A stretch of 64,000 nucleotides of DNA from Marinomonas aquiplantarum (GTDB lineage Bacteria; Pseudomonadota; Gammaproteobacteria; Pseudomonadales; Marinomonadaceae), in NCBI RefSeq assembly GCF_003314975.1, contig NZ_QNRF01000008.1, positions 1 through 64,000 on the forward strand. Reading direction: 5' to 3'. The position numbers and the translations under genes were made by a program. The notes below the pieces were generated by a model. That model had not been told where the DNA came from and did not search any database. It saw nothing but the letters and a program-made list of their open reading frames with translations. Shown here one piece after another: positions 35,493-47,726 of the stretch. Every line of letters starts with the position of its first letter. The stretch's first letter is position 1.

Positions 35493-36198
35493 TATGTCTT
35501 TCCTACGCATGTTGAATGGGCGTTTAATACTGCTTTTTTTGTTCTTACAGCTGGCGATCTGGTATCCGTTTTTATTTTCTGCCTATGAAGATTGGCAACG
35601 AGAAGAGAAAAATTTAGCGAATGCTTGGCAGCGTTGGCATAAGGTTCAGCGGCAAGATGATCGCTTGTTAGCGATGTCATTATCTAATTGGGACTGGCTC
35701 GATCAGGCGGCGATTCAGACACGCAATCGCTTGGTCACAATTTGGCGCCTTGAAGGCGTAGCGCACATAACTCAATGGCAGCCAGTGTTAGAAGTAGTAC
35801 AGGAAACCCTAGCGGTATCGGTAATGGGGGTGGAATGGCAGCGACAGGTCGATGGTCGTTGGCAAGGTATCATCGAATTGGATGTGCAATTGCCAATGGC
35901 TAACCGAGAGTTTGAAAACTGGCTACCAACGCCTTTTCGAACTCCGCATTTTAATGCCCGAGATTGGCGCTTATTCTCCACAATGAAAAGTGCTGATCGG
36001 CGTTCCGCTCTAGTGCAATTTCGCCGTAAACAATATTGGCTTCACGAAGGCAGTTGGGTACCTGAAGCGGGTGTGAGTGTGCTTTCTGTTTTGGCTGATC
36101 GAGTTATTTTAGTCGCCAAGGATGGCTCACAATATAGACTATTGCTAACAACAAGGAGGTCAGAGGATGACAACTTGCTACAGGAGGTGGCTGATTAG
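35464..36198 (+). CDS. Pilus assembly protein with PilO/PilP-like halves
   Basis: 244 residues. Membrane segment about 20-40, then a coiled region and a periplasmic PilO/GspM-like part. The last 50 residues (GSWVPEAGVSVLSVLADRVILVAKDG) resemble the beta-domain of PilP that touches the secretin. The start is fixed by GAGGAGG at 35453-35459, so it overlaps the previous gene by 29 nt. PilP is normally a separate lipoprotein; here no lipobox is present. Assignment rests on order and weak similarity. Confidence 0.65.
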   Translation: MSPFKSSALNMSFLRMLNGRLILLFLFLQLAIWYPFLFSAYEDWQREEKNLANAWQRWHKVQRQDDRLLAMSLSNWDWLDQAAIQTRNRLVTIWRLEGVAHITQWQPVLEVVQETLAVSVMGVEWQRQVDGRWQGIIELDVQLPMANREFENWLPTPFRTPHFNARDWRLFSTMKSADRRSALVQFRRKQYWLHEGSWVPEAGVSVLSVLADRVILVAKDGSQYRLLLTTRRSEDDNLLQEVAD

Positions 36199-37345
36199 CA
36201 TAACAGGGCTGTGTTTCAGTAACCTGTGCTTATCATTAGATGTGTATTTTGAAAACAAGCCGTTACAGGAAGTGTTGCCTTGGTTAGCTGCTCAGCTAAA
36301 TGAAAGCGTGGTGATTAGTCCTGACATTGACCGTAATCTCACCTTGTCCATTAAAGATGCCAGTTGGCAAGATGTATTGGCTGCGGTGGCGCGCCAGCCA
36401 GGTATCAGTTTGCAGTGGCAGTCTGAGGTCGCGGTGCTGATTCCTGATCAAGCGGTTGCACAAACCAAGCCGGAACAGCCTCTTTGTCAGCGTTCGTTTT
36501 GGCCTTTGAAACACGCCAAGGCTGCAGGTGTAGGTGAGCATTTACAAACCTTATATCCTTCTCTTTCTATTGTGGTGGATCACAGAACGAATTCATTATT
36601 AGGGCATTATTGTTCGCCGTTGGAAGGGATGGATGAGGTTCTAGCTTGGTTGGACTCGCCATTAAAGCAGATTGAGATCAGTGCTCAAATTGCCCAGGTC
36701 AGTCGATCGGCTCAGTCACAATTTGGTGTTAATTGGCAAAGCACATTATCCCAAGGGGTTCGCTCTTCTATCGGCGGTGCGATTGATCTTGGTGCTCTGG
36801 CACCCACGAGTGAATTTAATTTGTCTGCCAACGGCGCAAACAGTTTGTTGTCATTAACGTTGGATATGTTGGAAAGCGAGGGTATGGCGAATGTGGTATC
36901 AAAGCCGAAAATCGTGACCTCGGCCGGCCAACTCGCCCGAATTGAATCGGGGACAGAAATTCCGTACCAGACTGTGAGTGATGATACGGTCAGTGTGTCG
37001 TTTCGACAGGCTGCACTCATGTTAGAAGTGACCCCCTATATAAAACAAGATGACCACATTTTATTAGAATTGAGCATTCACCAAGATTCAGTTGGTGAGT
37101 TAGTTAATGGTGTACCAAGTTTGAAAACCAATCGTTTAACCACCCAAGTGATGTTGAGAGATCAGGAAACACTGGTTTTAGGTGGTGTATTTAGGGAAGA
37201 AAGCTTTACAACGGAAAGTCGAGTGCCCTTGTTGAGTTCTGTACCTTGGTTGGGAGAATTATTCAAAAGTCACTCAAAACAACAAGAAAAGGTTGAATTA
37301 CTTGTATTTATTACGCCAAAACTGCTACAAATGACGGTAAACTAA
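36167..37345 (+). CDS. pilQ: Type IV pilus / competence secretin (PilQ/HofQ-like)
   Basis: 392 residues. A signal peptide covers about 1-24. An N0/STN domain follows (VYFENKPLQEVLPWLAAQL, NLTLSIKDASWQDVLAAV), then one N-domain, then the secretin core (ISAQIAQVSRSAQSQFGVNW, VVSKPKIVTSAGQ, VLGGVFREES, VPWLGELFKS). It lacks the N-terminal AMIN domains of long PilQ, so it is the compact HofQ/ComE size. It forms the outer-membrane pore for pili or DNA uptake. AAGGAGG at 36153-36159 sets the start; overlap with the previous gene is 32 nt. Confidence 0.88.
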   Translation: MTTCYRRWLISITGLCFSNLCLSLDVYFENKPLQEVLPWLAAQLNESVVISPDIDRNLTLSIKDASWQDVLAAVARQPGISLQWQSEVAVLIPDQAVAQTKPEQPLCQRSFWPLKHAKAAGVGEHLQTLYPSLSIVVDHRTNSLLGHYCSPLEGMDEVLAWLDSPLKQIEISAQIAQVSRSAQSQFGVNWQSTLSQGVRSSIGGAIDLGALAPTSEFNLSANGANSLLSLTLDMLESEGMANVVSKPKIVTSAGQLARIESGTEIPYQTVSDDTVSVSFRQAALMLEVTPYIKQDDHILLELSIHQDSVGELVNGVPSLKTNRLTTQVMLRDQETLVLGGVFREESFTTESRVPLLSSVPWLGELFKSHSKQQEKVELLVFITPKLLQMTVN

Positions 37346-37387
37346 GACCTATTCTTACTTGGCTTAATTTCTGTGTAACAAAATACA

Positions 37388-37936
37388 ATGATAAATGCCC
37401 CCAATATTATTTTAGTAGGCCCAATGGGCGCTGGAAAAACGACAATAGGCCGTTTGATTTCACAATCGATGGGCAAAGAGTTTTACGACCTAGACAAAGT
37501 CATAGAAGACAATGCAGGTGCCGATATACCATGGATTTTTGAGCGCGAAGGGGAAGAGGGATTTCGTAAAAGAGAAACGCAAGCGCTTTCAAACATGGTT
37601 CAATCAGATACTCACAATACTGTCCTCGCGACGGGTGGCGGTATTGTTATGCGACCAGAAAATCGCGATATTTTGCAGCAAGATGGCCTAGTGGTGTACT
37701 TATATGCTTCGGTAGCGCAGCAGCTTTATCGAACCTCGAAAAGCTCTCATCGTCCTTTGTTGCAAACGGGTGACCCGAAAGCAACGTTGAAAAAACTATT
37801 CGAAGTGCGTGACCCTCTTTATCGAGAAGTGGCGACGTTAGTGATCGAAACGGATGCTCGTCACCCTAAAGCCGTTGCCAATAAAGTATTAGACGCCATC
37901 AAGCGTTATTTAACATCGGAGGATAACCAGTCCTAA
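37388..37936 (+). CDS. aroK: Shikimate kinase
   Basis: 182 residues. Walker A GPMGAGKT at 11-18; [11 protein letters not shown] and the shikimate-binding [13 protein letters not shown]; lid R in SSHRPLL. It phosphorylates shikimate in aromatic amino acid synthesis. Its stop shares one base with the aroB start (TAATG). Confidence 0.96.
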   Translation: MINAPNIILVGPMGAGKTTIGRLISQSMGKEFYDLDKVIEDNAGADIPWIFEREGEEGFRKRETQALSNMVQSDTHNTVLATGGGIVMRPENRDILQQDGLVVYLYASVAQQLYRTSKSSHRPLLQTGDPKATLKKLFEVRDPLYREVATLVIETDARHPKAVANKVLDAIKRYLTSEDNQS

Positions 37937-39042
37937 TGCGTACCTTAACCGTGGATCTTGGTGATCGTAGTTACCCTATTTACATCGGCAGTGGTATTCG
38001 CCAACAAAAGGCCTTATTTGATGAGGCCATTCATGGCAAACAAGTCATGATAGTGACGAATGATACTGTTGCCGCTATTTATTTAGATGCCATGGTGGCG
38101 ATGTTGTCCGAGGATTATCAAGTTGATACTTGCATTCTACCGGACGGAGAAGCTTACAAAACGCTGGATACCTATGGCTTGATTATGTCTTCTTTATTGC
38201 AAGCTAGACATAATCGCACGACGACCATTATTGCTTTAGGCGGTGGTGTTGTGGGAGACATGGCAGGGTTTGCTGCCGCGACATATCAGCGTGGTGTGCC
38301 ATTTATTCAAGTGCCGACGACCTTATTATCTCAAGTGGATTCATCTGTCGGTGGTAAAACGGGTGTGAATCATCCGTTGGGTAAAAACATGATTGGTGCT
38401 TTTTATCAGCCACAAGCGGTCATCATTGATATTGATTCGTTGACGACCTTGCCGCCACGTGAACTGTCTGCTGGCATGGCGGAAGTCATCAAATATGGTC
38501 TAATCTGTGATGCGGAATTTTTCGATTGGTTAGAGCTTGAAATGAACGACTTAATGGCGCTTGAATCGAACAAGATTACAGAAGCCATTTACCGCTCCTG
38601 TTTGGCTAAGGCCAATGTTGTTGCCCAAGACGAGCGAGAAGGTGGCATTCGTGCGATTTTGAATCTGGGCCACACCTTTGGTCATGCGATTGAAGCCGAG
38701 CTGGGTTATGGTAAGTGGTTGCATGGCGAAGCCGTTGCGGCCGGTTGTGTGCTGGCGTTAGATTTATCATGGCGCATGGGGAATTTGAGCGAACAAGATG
38801 TCAATCGTTCTGTCACTTTGTTTGAGGCTGCTAAGTTACCAGTGCTACCGCCACAGGAAATGACCTTGGACAGTTTTGTTGAGCGCATGGCATTAGACAA
38901 AAAAGTGTTAGATGGCAGCTTGCGTTTGGTGTTACTCGCGTCACTGGGTGATGCTATGGTAACGTCAGATTTTCCAATAGACGCTTTTGAAGCCTGTATT
39001 TTGGATGCGCTTGAAGTCGGAAAACAAGCCAGTTTGGCATAA
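37936..39042 (+). CDS. aroB: 3-dehydroquinate synthase
   Basis: 368 residues. NAD-binding [40 protein letters not shown], and zinc ligands in [12 protein letters not shown] and WLHGEAVA. Second enzyme of the shikimate pathway. Translationally coupled to aroK. Confidence 0.97.
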   Translation: MRTLTVDLGDRSYPIYIGSGIRQQKALFDEAIHGKQVMIVTNDTVAAIYLDAMVAMLSEDYQVDTCILPDGEAYKTLDTYGLIMSSLLQARHNRTTTIIALGGGVVGDMAGFAAATYQRGVPFIQVPTTLLSQVDSSVGGKTGVNHPLGKNMIGAFYQPQAVIIDIDSLTTLPPRELSAGMAEVIKYGLICDAEFFDWLELEMNDLMALESNKITEAIYRSCLAKANVVAQDEREGGIRAILNLGHTFGHAIEAELGYGKWLHGEAVAAGCVLALDLSWRMGNLSEQDVNRSVTLFEAAKLPVLPPQEMTLDSFVERMALDKKVLDGSLRLVLLASLGDAMVTSDFPIDAFEACILDALEVGKQASLA

Positions 39043-39073
39043 TATTCGTTGGTGATATCTTAGAAGGAAGGAT

Positions 39074-40618
39074 ATGTCTCAGCCAGAGTTTCAGTTTGAT
39101 CTCGAGGAAGCCTTGAATCAGCCCTCTAAAGGGCCGCTGAGGGATCCTTTTGGCTCTAAGGATGCGTCTGTCTACTTTGCTTCGGAAGAAGGTAACCAAC
39201 AACTGGCTTTGCTGGAACATTTAAGTCGCTATAGTAATTTACTTTCTGTCGTACAAGGCCCAGAAGGTAGCGGCAAAAGTCGTTTCTTGATGGAGTTTGC
39301 CCGTCATCAAGATGAGATGACGGTGATTAGCCATGTGAAAGCCAGCATGTTGATGACGGCTGGACAATTATTACAAGCCATCTACGCTGGCTTTTCTGGT
39401 CACTTCACCCAACCACCCAATGAAGCTACATTTGGCCCTTTGCTTAAGTTTGCTCATGAGCTAGAGGACAAAGGTCAAGCCGCATTAGTCTTGATTGATA
39501 ATGCTCAAGAACTGAATACCGATGCGGTGAGTATGTTGTTGGACATGATGTCCTTGGCGACCGAAAATCAAACTGTGCCGCATATTGTGCTGTTTAGTGC
39601 TCATTCATTAGGACGTAATCTGGATGCCTATCAACGTTCTCGTTATGAGCAATTGAGTCACTCTTTCAGTCTTGCACCTTACTCATTAGAGCAAACTCGT
39701 GCTTATATGTTGCATCGAGTTCGTGCGGTTGGAGGCGGGATTAATCTGCCGTTTACGGACAAACAGATCAAGCAAATTCATCAGGAATCCGGCGGTTATC
39801 CTGGCCGTATTAATGAAATTGCCCAGCGTCTGATGGGCAAAGGGAACAAAGCTAAGTCTGGCAAAGGTTTTAGTTTGAGTATGGGGTTCCCATTGGCTCA
39901 CATGGCGTTATTGTCGATTGTGATGTTGGGTATCTTAGTGGCTGTATTGTTTTCTGATAAAACGGAAGACACAGCAAATGACCGCACTGCGAACGTCATT
40001 CCGTTGAGCCCAAGACAGGGCCAATCTTCCGAAGAAACCATTGCTCGTATTGATGCGATGCAACGACAGATCGGTCAACAAGGACAAGTGGTTTTGCCAC
40101 CGATTCCTGAAGGAACATCATTACCGGCGATTAGCATGTCCAAAAGTAATGAAACCGCTTCAGAGCCGGTCGCACCCAGCATTGAAACAGCGCCCATTCG
40201 TTTGGAAGCGCCCATTCGTGCAGAGGCACCCATGTTGGCGGAATCTCCTGATATCGCAGAGCCGAAACCTGTTGCACCGAAAACGGAGGAAACGGTGGTA
40301 AACACGCCTGACGATGTGTTCAATAAAACTCAGTGGTGGTTATCGCAAAACCCGAACCGTTATACGCTTCAGTTATTGGGGACTCACAACCAGCAAACCG
40401 TAAAAGACTTTATTCGTGATCAAGGTGGGATTGATGCCTTTGGTTACTTTAAGGCTCAGCATAATGGCCGTGATTGGTATGTGGTTGTGTATGGTTTGTA
40501 TCGAAATCGCAGTGAAGCCATTGCCGCTGCGGAAACACTGCCTAGTGATTTGCGCTCCTTGAATCCATGGGCGAGAAGCGCTCGTGGTATTCAGGACGAT
40601 ATCCGCAAGGCGCAATAA
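39074..40618 (+). CDS. damX: DamX-like protein: AAA ATPase plus SPOR domain
   Basis: 514 residues. AAA/ExeA-like ATPase domain about 45-270 with Walker A GPEGSGKS at 62-69 and Walker B ALVLIDNAQE. One membrane segment lies near 275-295 (LAHMALLSIVMLGILVAVLF), then a P/E-rich periplasmic linker with a repeated APIRxEAP motif, and a C-terminal SPOR domain (YTLQLLGTHNQQTVKDFI to VVVYGLYRNRSEA). SPOR targets the division septum. E. coli DamX keeps the layout with a degenerate ATPase; here the Walker motifs look intact. Confidence 0.9.
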   Translation: MSQPEFQFDLEEALNQPSKGPLRDPFGSKDASVYFASEEGNQQLALLEHLSRYSNLLSVVQGPEGSGKSRFLMEFARHQDEMTVISHVKASMLMTAGQLLQAIYAGFSGHFTQPPNEATFGPLLKFAHELEDKGQAALVLIDNAQELNTDAVSMLLDMMSLATENQTVPHIVLFSAHSLGRNLDAYQRSRYEQLSHSFSLAPYSLEQTRAYMLHRVRAVGGGINLPFTDKQIKQIHQESGGYPGRINEIAQRLMGKGNKAKSGKGFSLSMGFPLAHMALLSIVMLGILVAVLFSDKTEDTANDRTANVIPLSPRQGQSSEETIARIDAMQRQIGQQGQVVLPPIPEGTSLPAISMSKSNETASEPVAPSIETAPIRLEAPIRAEAPMLAESPDIAEPKPVAPKTEETVVNTPDDVFNKTQWWLSQNPNRYTLQLLGTHNQQTVKDFIRDQGGIDAFGYFKAQHNGRDWYVVVYGLYRNRSEAIAAAETLPSDLRSLNPWARSARGIQDDIRKAQ

Positions 40619-41045
40619 CCCCCATTATAATCGTCTCTCAGATAAGAAAAACTCATCGTAAAATGCTGTCGGATGCGTTTTTCTATGGATCATTCGTGAA
40701 AAAAAATCACAATTTAGTAAAAATAACTGTATTTCTCTAAAAAACGTGAATGAACAGAGGAATTTTCTGTTTGCAAAAACTCCTGCCATAGATAATTCTC
40801 TATCACCCTCTAAATTGCCTCTAATTACCCTATAAAAAGCCCTAAAATAACAGAATACAAGGCGGCTCAAGTTTGAGTCACCGACTTCCACGAGGTAGTA
40901 TGAGCCTCCATTTCGGTGGCTTTTTGGGTAAATAGTAGTCATTATCAAAACACTTTTCTAATAATAGAATCACTTTTAACCCCGCCACCAGATAGACGAT
41001 TCGACATCTTATTTTTTTTTATGTTTCAACTGTGGGAGTTGGTGT
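40619..41045 (+). promoter_or_regulatory. gltB leader region with possible attenuator
   Basis: 427 bp without a long gene, AT-rich. CTCAAGTTTGAG (40866-40877) is palindromic. A weak terminator hairpin, AGCC-T-CC / GG-T-GGCT followed by TTTTT, spans 40903-40925. CACCGA at 40879-40884 can pair instead with TCGGTG at 40913-40918 and would break that hairpin. A 11-codon frame (40900-40935, MSLHFGGFLGK) runs through it, with GAGG 6 nt upstream. This is the form of an attenuator, but only by inspection. Confidence 0.4.
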
Positions 41046-44000
41046 ATGAATGCAGGCCTTTATCGTCCTGGCGAGTTCAAAGACAACTGCGGCTTCGGCT
41101 TAATTGCGCATATGGAAGGCAGTACCAGTCATGAACTGCTAAAAACCGCCATTGAATCTTTGACATGTATGACGCACCGCGGCGGTATCGCTGCTGATGG
41201 GAAAACGGGCGACGGTTGTGGCCTATTGATTCAAAAGCCTGATGCGTTTTTACGTGCAGAAGCGGCGACCTTGTTTAACCATACGCTTTCGGATTTGTAC
41301 GGCATTGGTATGGTCTTTTTAGATCAGGACCTGGCACTAGCAGAAGAGCAACGTGTTCGTGTAACGAAAGAACTAGAAGAGCAAGGTCTGAAGGTCGTGG
41401 GTTGGCGTGAAGTGCCAACGGATCCCTCTTGTCTGGGTAGCATTGCATTAGATTGCTTACCGCGTATTGAGCAAGTCTTTATTGATAGCAATCGTATGGA
41501 TGCTCGTACCTTTGCAACTCGTTTGTTTGTCGCTCGTCGTCAAGCCGAAATTGCGTTGGCGCAGTATGAGAATTTTTACATCTGTTCTTTATCTGACAAG
41601 GTTTTGTCTTATAAAGGCTTGATGATGCCTGTTGACCTACCGTCTTTTTACAAAGACCTAGGTAACGAAAAACTGAAAACCGCTATTTGTGTTTTCCACC
41701 AACGTTTCTCGACCAATACTCTACCTCGTTGGCCGTTGGCACAGCCTTTCCGTATGTTGGCGCACAATGGTGAGATCAACACCATTGAAGGTAACCGTAA
41801 CTGGGCATTGGCCCGTGGTAGTAAACTGCGCTCTCCCTTGATCCCTGAATTACAAGATTTGCAGCCTTTGGTTAACCTGACGGGGTCTGACTCTTCCTCT
41901 ATGGATAACATGTTGGAAATTCTCGTCACTGGTGGCATGGACATCTTCCGCGCAGCGCGTTTGATTATTCCACCTGCATGGCAAAACGTTGAAAACATGG
42001 ATCCAGAATTACGTGCTTTTTACGAGTACAACTCGATGCACATGGAACCATGGGATGGCCCAGCAGGTTTGGTAATGACCGATGGTCGTCATGCTATCTG
42101 TATGTTGGACCGTAATGGTTTGCGTCCTTCTCGTTGGGTGATCACGAAAAATGGTTTCATCACCTTGGCGTCTGAAATCGGTACTTATGACTACAAGTCA
42201 GAAGACGTGGTGGCGAAAGGCCGTGTTGGACCAGGTCAGATGCTGGTGGTGGACACGCAAACGGGTAAAGTGCTGCATACAGACGATATCGACAATCGTC
42301 TAAAGGCTTTACACCCATACAAAAAATGGTTGAAGCAAGAAGCCATTCGAATCGAAACCATTTTGGTGGAGTCGTCTCAGGAATTCGAACCTTTCACCAA
42401 AGATGAAATGACGACTTATCAGAAGATGTTCCAAGTCTCTTTTGAGGAGCGTGAACAGATCTTCCGTCCGTTGGCTGAAAGTGGTCATGAAGCCGTCGGT
42501 TCGATGGGGGATGATACGCCTATGGCGGTGATGTCGAGTCAGACTCGTCCAGTCAGTGATTACTTCCGTCAGAAGTTTGCTCAGGTGACCAATCCACCGA
42601 TAGATCCATTGCGTGAATCCATTGTCATGTCGTTGGAAACCTGTGTTGGTGTTGAACGTAATCTGTTTGAAGAAACACCGAAGCACGCGAATCGTATTAT
42701 TTTATCGTCGCCACTGTTGTCACCTCGTAAGTTCAGTCGTCTGTTGGCGATGAACGATCACAGATTCCGTCTAGTACGCTTGGACACGAACTATGATCCT
42801 GCTGAAGCGTCGTTAGAAGAATCCATCAAGGCTTTGCAATTAAAAGCCGAACAAGAAGTGCGCGATGGCGCAGTGATTCTTGTGCTAACGGATCGTGATT
42901 TGGCTAAGAATCGTTTGCCAATTCCTGCACCAATGGCAGTCGGTGCGGTTCACCACCACTTAACTAAAGTGGGTTTGCGTTGTGATTCCAACATCATTGC
43001 GGATACGGGCTTTGCTCGTGATCCTCATCAATTTGCTGTGTTGTTAGGTTTTGGTGCGACAGCGGTTTACCCATACCTATCATACCGTTTGATTAACGAT
43101 ATGATTGATAAAGGCGAAGTCTTGGGTGACCCCATTGCTTGTCATGCGAAATACCGTAAGGGCATTAACAAAGGCCTGATGAAAATCCTATCTAAGATGG
43201 GGATTTCAACCATGGCATCTTACCGTGGTGCGCAATTGTTCGAAGCTGTTGGCTTGGCAAAAGATGTTATTGACCTATGTTTCAAAGGGGTTGCGAGTCG
43301 CATCGAAGGCGCAAACTTCATTGATTTCCAACGTGAACAAGCGTCCGTGGCGAATAACGCCTGGAAACTTCGTAAGCCGATTCAGCAAGGCGGTTACCTA
43401 AAATACGTACACGATGCGGAATATCATGCGTTTAATCCAGATGTGGTGCGTAACCTACAAACAGCGGTAGGCAGTGGTAATTTTGCTGACTTTACTAAGT
43501 ACACAGAATTAGTAAACAGTCGCCCAGCCTCTATGTTGCGAGACTTGTTTGCTATTTCAGATAAGGCCACGCCAATTGAATTGGATCAGGTTGAGCCGAT
43601 TGAAAGCATTTTACCGCGTTTTGATTCGGCCGGTATGTCGCTTGGTGCCTTGTCACCAGAGGCGCATGAAGCTTTAGCACAAGCGATGAATGAGTTAGGT
43701 TGTCGTTCCAACTCAGGTGAGGGTGGTGAAGATCCTGCTCGTCACGGTACAGAACGTCGCTCAAAAATCAAACAAATTGCGTCTGGTCGTTTTGGTGTCA
43801 CACCGGAATACTTGGTCAATGCTGAAGTGCTGCAAATTAAGGTAGCGCAAGGTGCGAAACCGGGTGAAGGTGGTCAGCTACCTGGTGGTAAAGTAAATGG
43901 CTTGATTGCTCGTTTGCGTTATGCCGTTCCGGGTGTGACTTTGATTTCACCGCCGCCACACCATGATATTTATTCGATCGAAGATTTGGCTCAGCTGATT

Positions 44001-45497
44001 TTCGACTTGAAACAAGTTAACCCCGAAGCCTTGGTGTCTGTGAAGTTGGTTTCTGAACCGGGTGTGGGCACGATTGCCGCCGGTGTAGCGAAAGCCTATG
44101 CGGATTTGATCACCATTTCTGGTTATGACGGTGGTACGGCAGCGTCTCCGATTACCTCGATTCGTCATGCGGGTTCGCCTTGGGAGCTTGGCTTGGCGGA
44201 AGCGCAACAAGCCCTTCGTGCCAATGATTTGCGTGGCAAGATTCGTCTACAAACAGATGGTGGTTTGAAAACCGGTTTGGATGTCGTAAAAGCCGCTATC
44301 CTTGGTGCTGAAAGCTTTGGTTTCGGTACGACACCAATGGTCGCTATGGGTTGTAAGTTCTTGCGTATTTGTCACTTGAACAACTGTGCTACCGGTGTGG
44401 CGACTCAGGATCAAAAACTGCGTGATGACCACTTCCTTGGCACCGTGGAAATGATCAAGAATTTCTTCCGCTTTATGGCCGAAGATACACGCTTATGGCT
44501 AGCAAAATTGGGTGTTTCAAACCTACAAGACTTAATCGGTCGTACGGATTTGTTGAGCCTGTTACCAGGTGAAACGGAGAAACAACGAAATCTAGACTTG
44601 TCTCCGATTTTGAACAATGACGCGATTCCAGCGGACAAGCCTCAGTACTGTGAAGTACCGTTGAACCCGCCACATGATAAAGGCCTATTGGCGCTGAAAA
44701 TGTGGGATACCGTGAAAGACGTCGTTGAAGAAAAAGAAGGTGGTGAATTCGCCTTTGATGTGACCAACTGTGACCGTTCTATCGGTGCTCGTTTGTCTGG
44801 TGAAATTGCCAAACGCTATGGCAACCAAGGCATGGCAGATACACCGTTGACCTTAAAACTGAAAGGTACGGCAGGACAAAGTTTCGGTGTCTGGAATGCT
44901 GGTGGCCTGAATATGTACTTAGAAGGTGATGCTAACGATTACGTTGGTAAAGGCATGACTGGCGGTAAGTTGGTTATTCGCCCACCTCGTGGTTCGATGT
45001 TTGAGTCGCAAGATTCGGCCATTATCGGTAACACCTGTTTGTACGGCGCAACAGGCGGTAAATTATTCGCCGCAGGAACCGCTGGTGAGCGTTTTGCTGT
45101 GCGTAACTCAGGTACTCATACGGTTATCGAAGGCGCAGGTGATCACTGTTGTGAATACATGACGGGCGGTATGGTCACGGTACTTGGTAATACTGGATAC
45201 AACTTTGGTGCCGGTATGACAGGTGGCTTTGCTTACGTTCTGGATATGGACCGCACCTTTGTTGATAAGTACAACCATGAATTGGTGGAAATTCACCGCA
45301 TTGGTACGGAATTAACAGAAGAATATCGTTCGCACCTTCGTTCTGTAATCGAAGAGTATGTTCGTGAAACTGACAGCGAGTGGGGTAAAGAAATTCTAGA
45401 GAATTTCTATGACTACATTGGCAAATTCTGGCTGGTAAAACCGAAAGCCGCGAGTTTAGGGGCGTTGTTGGCCAGTACTCGTCAACGTCCAGAATAA
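41046..45497 (+). CDS. gltB: Glutamate synthase (NADPH), large chain
   Basis: 1483 residues. Class II glutaminase domain with nucleophile C15 in [14 protein letters not shown], so a 14-residue propeptide is probably removed. A central domain follows, then the FMN-binding synthase domain and the 3Fe-4S cysteines in [15 protein letters not shown]. The C-terminal GXGXG beta-helix repeats are clear ([23 protein letters not shown]). It transfers the glutamine amide to 2-oxoglutarate, working with GltD in ammonia assimilation. GGGAG precedes the ATG. Confidence 0.97.
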   Translation: MNAGLYRPGEFKDNCGFGLIAHMEGSTSHELLKTAIESLTCMTHRGGIAADGKTGDGCGLLIQKPDAFLRAEAATLFNHTLSDLYGIGMVFLDQDLALAEEQRVRVTKELEEQGLKVVGWREVPTDPSCLGSIALDCLPRIEQVFIDSNRMDARTFATRLFVARRQAEIALAQYENFYICSLSDKVLSYKGLMMPVDLPSFYKDLGNEKLKTAICVFHQRFSTNTLPRWPLAQPFRMLAHNGEINTIEGNRNWALARGSKLRSPLIPELQDLQPLVNLTGSDSSSMDNMLEILVTGGMDIFRAARLIIPPAWQNVENMDPELRAFYEYNSMHMEPWDGPAGLVMTDGRHAICMLDRNGLRPSRWVITKNGFITLASEIGTYDYKSEDVVAKGRVGPGQMLVVDTQTGKVLHTDDIDNRLKALHPYKKWLKQEAIRIETILVESSQEFEPFTKDEMTTYQKMFQVSFEEREQIFRPLAESGHEAVGSMGDDTPMAVMSSQTRPVSDYFRQKFAQVTNPPIDPLRESIVMSLETCVGVERNLFEETPKHANRIILSSPLLSPRKFSRLLAMNDHRFRLVRLDTNYDPAEASLEESIKALQLKAEQEVRDGAVILVLTDRDLAKNRLPIPAPMAVGAVHHHLTKVGLRCDSNIIADTGFARDPHQFAVLLGFGATAVYPYLSYRLINDMIDKGEVLGDPIACHAKYRKGINKGLMKILSKMGISTMASYRGAQLFEAVGLAKDVIDLCFKGVASRIEGANFIDFQREQASVANNAWKLRKPIQQGGYLKYVHDAEYHAFNPDVVRNLQTAVGSGNFADFTKYTELVNSRPASMLRDLFAISDKATPIELDQVEPIESILPRFDSAGMSLGALSPEAHEALAQAMNELGCRSNSGEGGEDPARHGTERRSKIKQIASGRFGVTPEYLVNAEVLQIKVAQGAKPGEGGQLPGGKVNGLIARLRYAVPGVTLISPPPHHDIYSIEDLAQLIFDLKQVNPEALVSVKLVSEPGVGTIAAGVAKAYADLITISGYDGGTAASPITSIRHAGSPWELGLAEAQQALRANDLRGKIRLQTDGGLKTGLDVVKAAILGAESFGFGTTPMVAMGCKFLRICHLNNCATGVATQDQKLRDDHFLGTVEMIKNFFRFMAEDTRLWLAKLGVSNLQDLIGRTDLLSLLPGETEKQRNLDLSPILNNDAIPADKPQYCEVPLNPPHDKGLLALKMWDTVKDVVEEKEGGEFAFDVTNCDRSIGARLSGEIAKRYGNQGMADTPLTLKLKGTAGQSFGVWNAGGLNMYLEGDANDYVGKGMTGGKLVIRPPRGSMFESQDSAIIGNTCLYGATGGKLFAAGTAGERFAVRNSGTHTVIEGAGDHCCEYMTGGMVTVLGNTGYNFGAGMTGGFAYVLDMDRTFVDKYNHELVEIHRIGTELTEEYRSHLRSVIEEYVRETDSEWGKEILENFYDYIGKFWLVKPKAASLGALLASTRQRPE

Positions 45498-45573
45498 AAC
45501 ACGCTGTCATGGCACGTCATTTTTTGTGCGACGTGCCGTGAATGAATTTGATTTGACCCATTTGAGAGAAGTG

Positions 45574-45591
45574 CCGCTTGCGAGCAAGCGG
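45574..45591 (+). other. Intercistronic hairpin between gltB and gltD
   Basis: CCGCTTG-CGAG-CAAGCGG is a perfect 7-bp stem with a tetraloop, 20 nt before the gltD start. A second hairpin, GGCACGTC / GACGTGCC, is near 45512-45538. Neither has a T run after it, so they may stabilise or tune the mRNA. Confidence 0.6.
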
Positions 45592-45604
45592 CCACAGGAG
45601 ATAG

Positions 45605-47032
<1,428 letters not shown>

Positions 47033-47084
47033 GTATCCAGAAACACACTGAGTTGAAGCTGAGTGTTGCTGATGGATTGATATA

Positions 47085-47120
47085 AAATGCCAACTTAATT
47101 CGTTTAAGTTGGCATTTTTT
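47085..47120 (+). terminator. Terminator after gltD
   Basis: AAATGCCAACTTAA pairs perfectly (14 bp) with TTAAGTTGGCATTT, followed by TTT. Confidence 0.92.
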
Positions 47121-47187
47121 ATGGCGTAACACATCTAAAATAAAAAGAGCTTCGTATCTACTAAAACGACGCACAAAGAGGATGAGT

Positions 47188-47370
47188 ATGTTTAGTTTCT
47201 TGAAAGCCGATCCAAAGAAAAAGCTCAACAAAGAGTATGGCGAATTGCTTGAAAAAGCCATGCAGGCTCAGCGTGGCGGCGACATACGCTTGTACTCTGA
47301 GTTAACAGAAAAAGCCGAAGCCGTTAAGGCTCGGTTAGGAGAGGTGGAAAGCAGAACTCTTGATAAATAA
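47188..47370 (+). CDS. Small conserved protein (DUF6435-like)
   Basis: 60 residues from the ATG at 47188, with AGAGG upstream; an ATG two codons earlier is also open. Starts MFSFLKADPKKKLNKEYGELLEK and continues in charged helix (MQAQRGGDIRLYSELTEKAEAV). The pattern is that of a small cytoplasmic family found widely in gammaproteobacteria. Function unknown. Confidence 0.75.
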   Translation: MFSFLKADPKKKLNKEYGELLEKAMQAQRGGDIRLYSELTEKAEAVKARLGEVESRTLDK

Positions 47371-47420
47371 TGTTTGACTATCGTAATTACAAATTTTCAT
47401 AAAAAAAACAATTTCTAAGA

Positions 47421-47439
47421 TGTAACCTATATGGTTACA
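47421..47439 (+). promoter_or_regulatory. higBA operator palindrome
   Basis: TGTAACC-TATAT-GGTTACA, perfect 7-bp arms, ending 8 nt before the higB start. Antitoxins of this family bind such sites in their own promoter. Confidence 0.75.
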
Positions 47440-47447
47440 GTTTGGTA

Positions 47448-47726
47448 ATGATTAAAACTTTCAAACATAAAGGCCTTGAACGTTTTTACAAAACGGGAAG
47501 CACTGCAGGCATTCAAGTTAGGCACAAGAATCGCTTAAAGTTGATTCTTTCAAACCTTGATCAAGCTGAGAATATAGATGATATGGATCTTCCTGGTTTG
47601 AAACTTCATATGCTTTCTGGCAATCGAGATGGAATTTGGTCTGTTATGGTAAACGGTAACTGGCGAGTCACCTTCCGATTTGATGGCCGAGATGCTGAAA
47701 TTGTGAATTACGAGGATTATCACTAA
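47448..47726 (+). CDS. higB: HigB-family toxin (RelE-like mRNA interferase)
   Basis: 92 residues from the ATG at 47448 (MIKTFKHKGLERFYKTG). RelE/HigB fold marks: ILSNLDQAENIDDMDLPGLKLH, then LSGNRDGIWSVMVNGNWRVTFRF and a final VNYEDYH. Such toxins cut mRNA on the ribosome. Its stop overlaps the antitoxin start by one base (TAATG), the toxin-first order of higBA. Confidence 0.92.
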   Translation: MIKTFKHKGLERFYKTGSTAGIQVRHKNRLKLILSNLDQAENIDDMDLPGLKLHMLSGNRDGIWSVMVNGNWRVTFRFDGRDAEIVNYEDYH

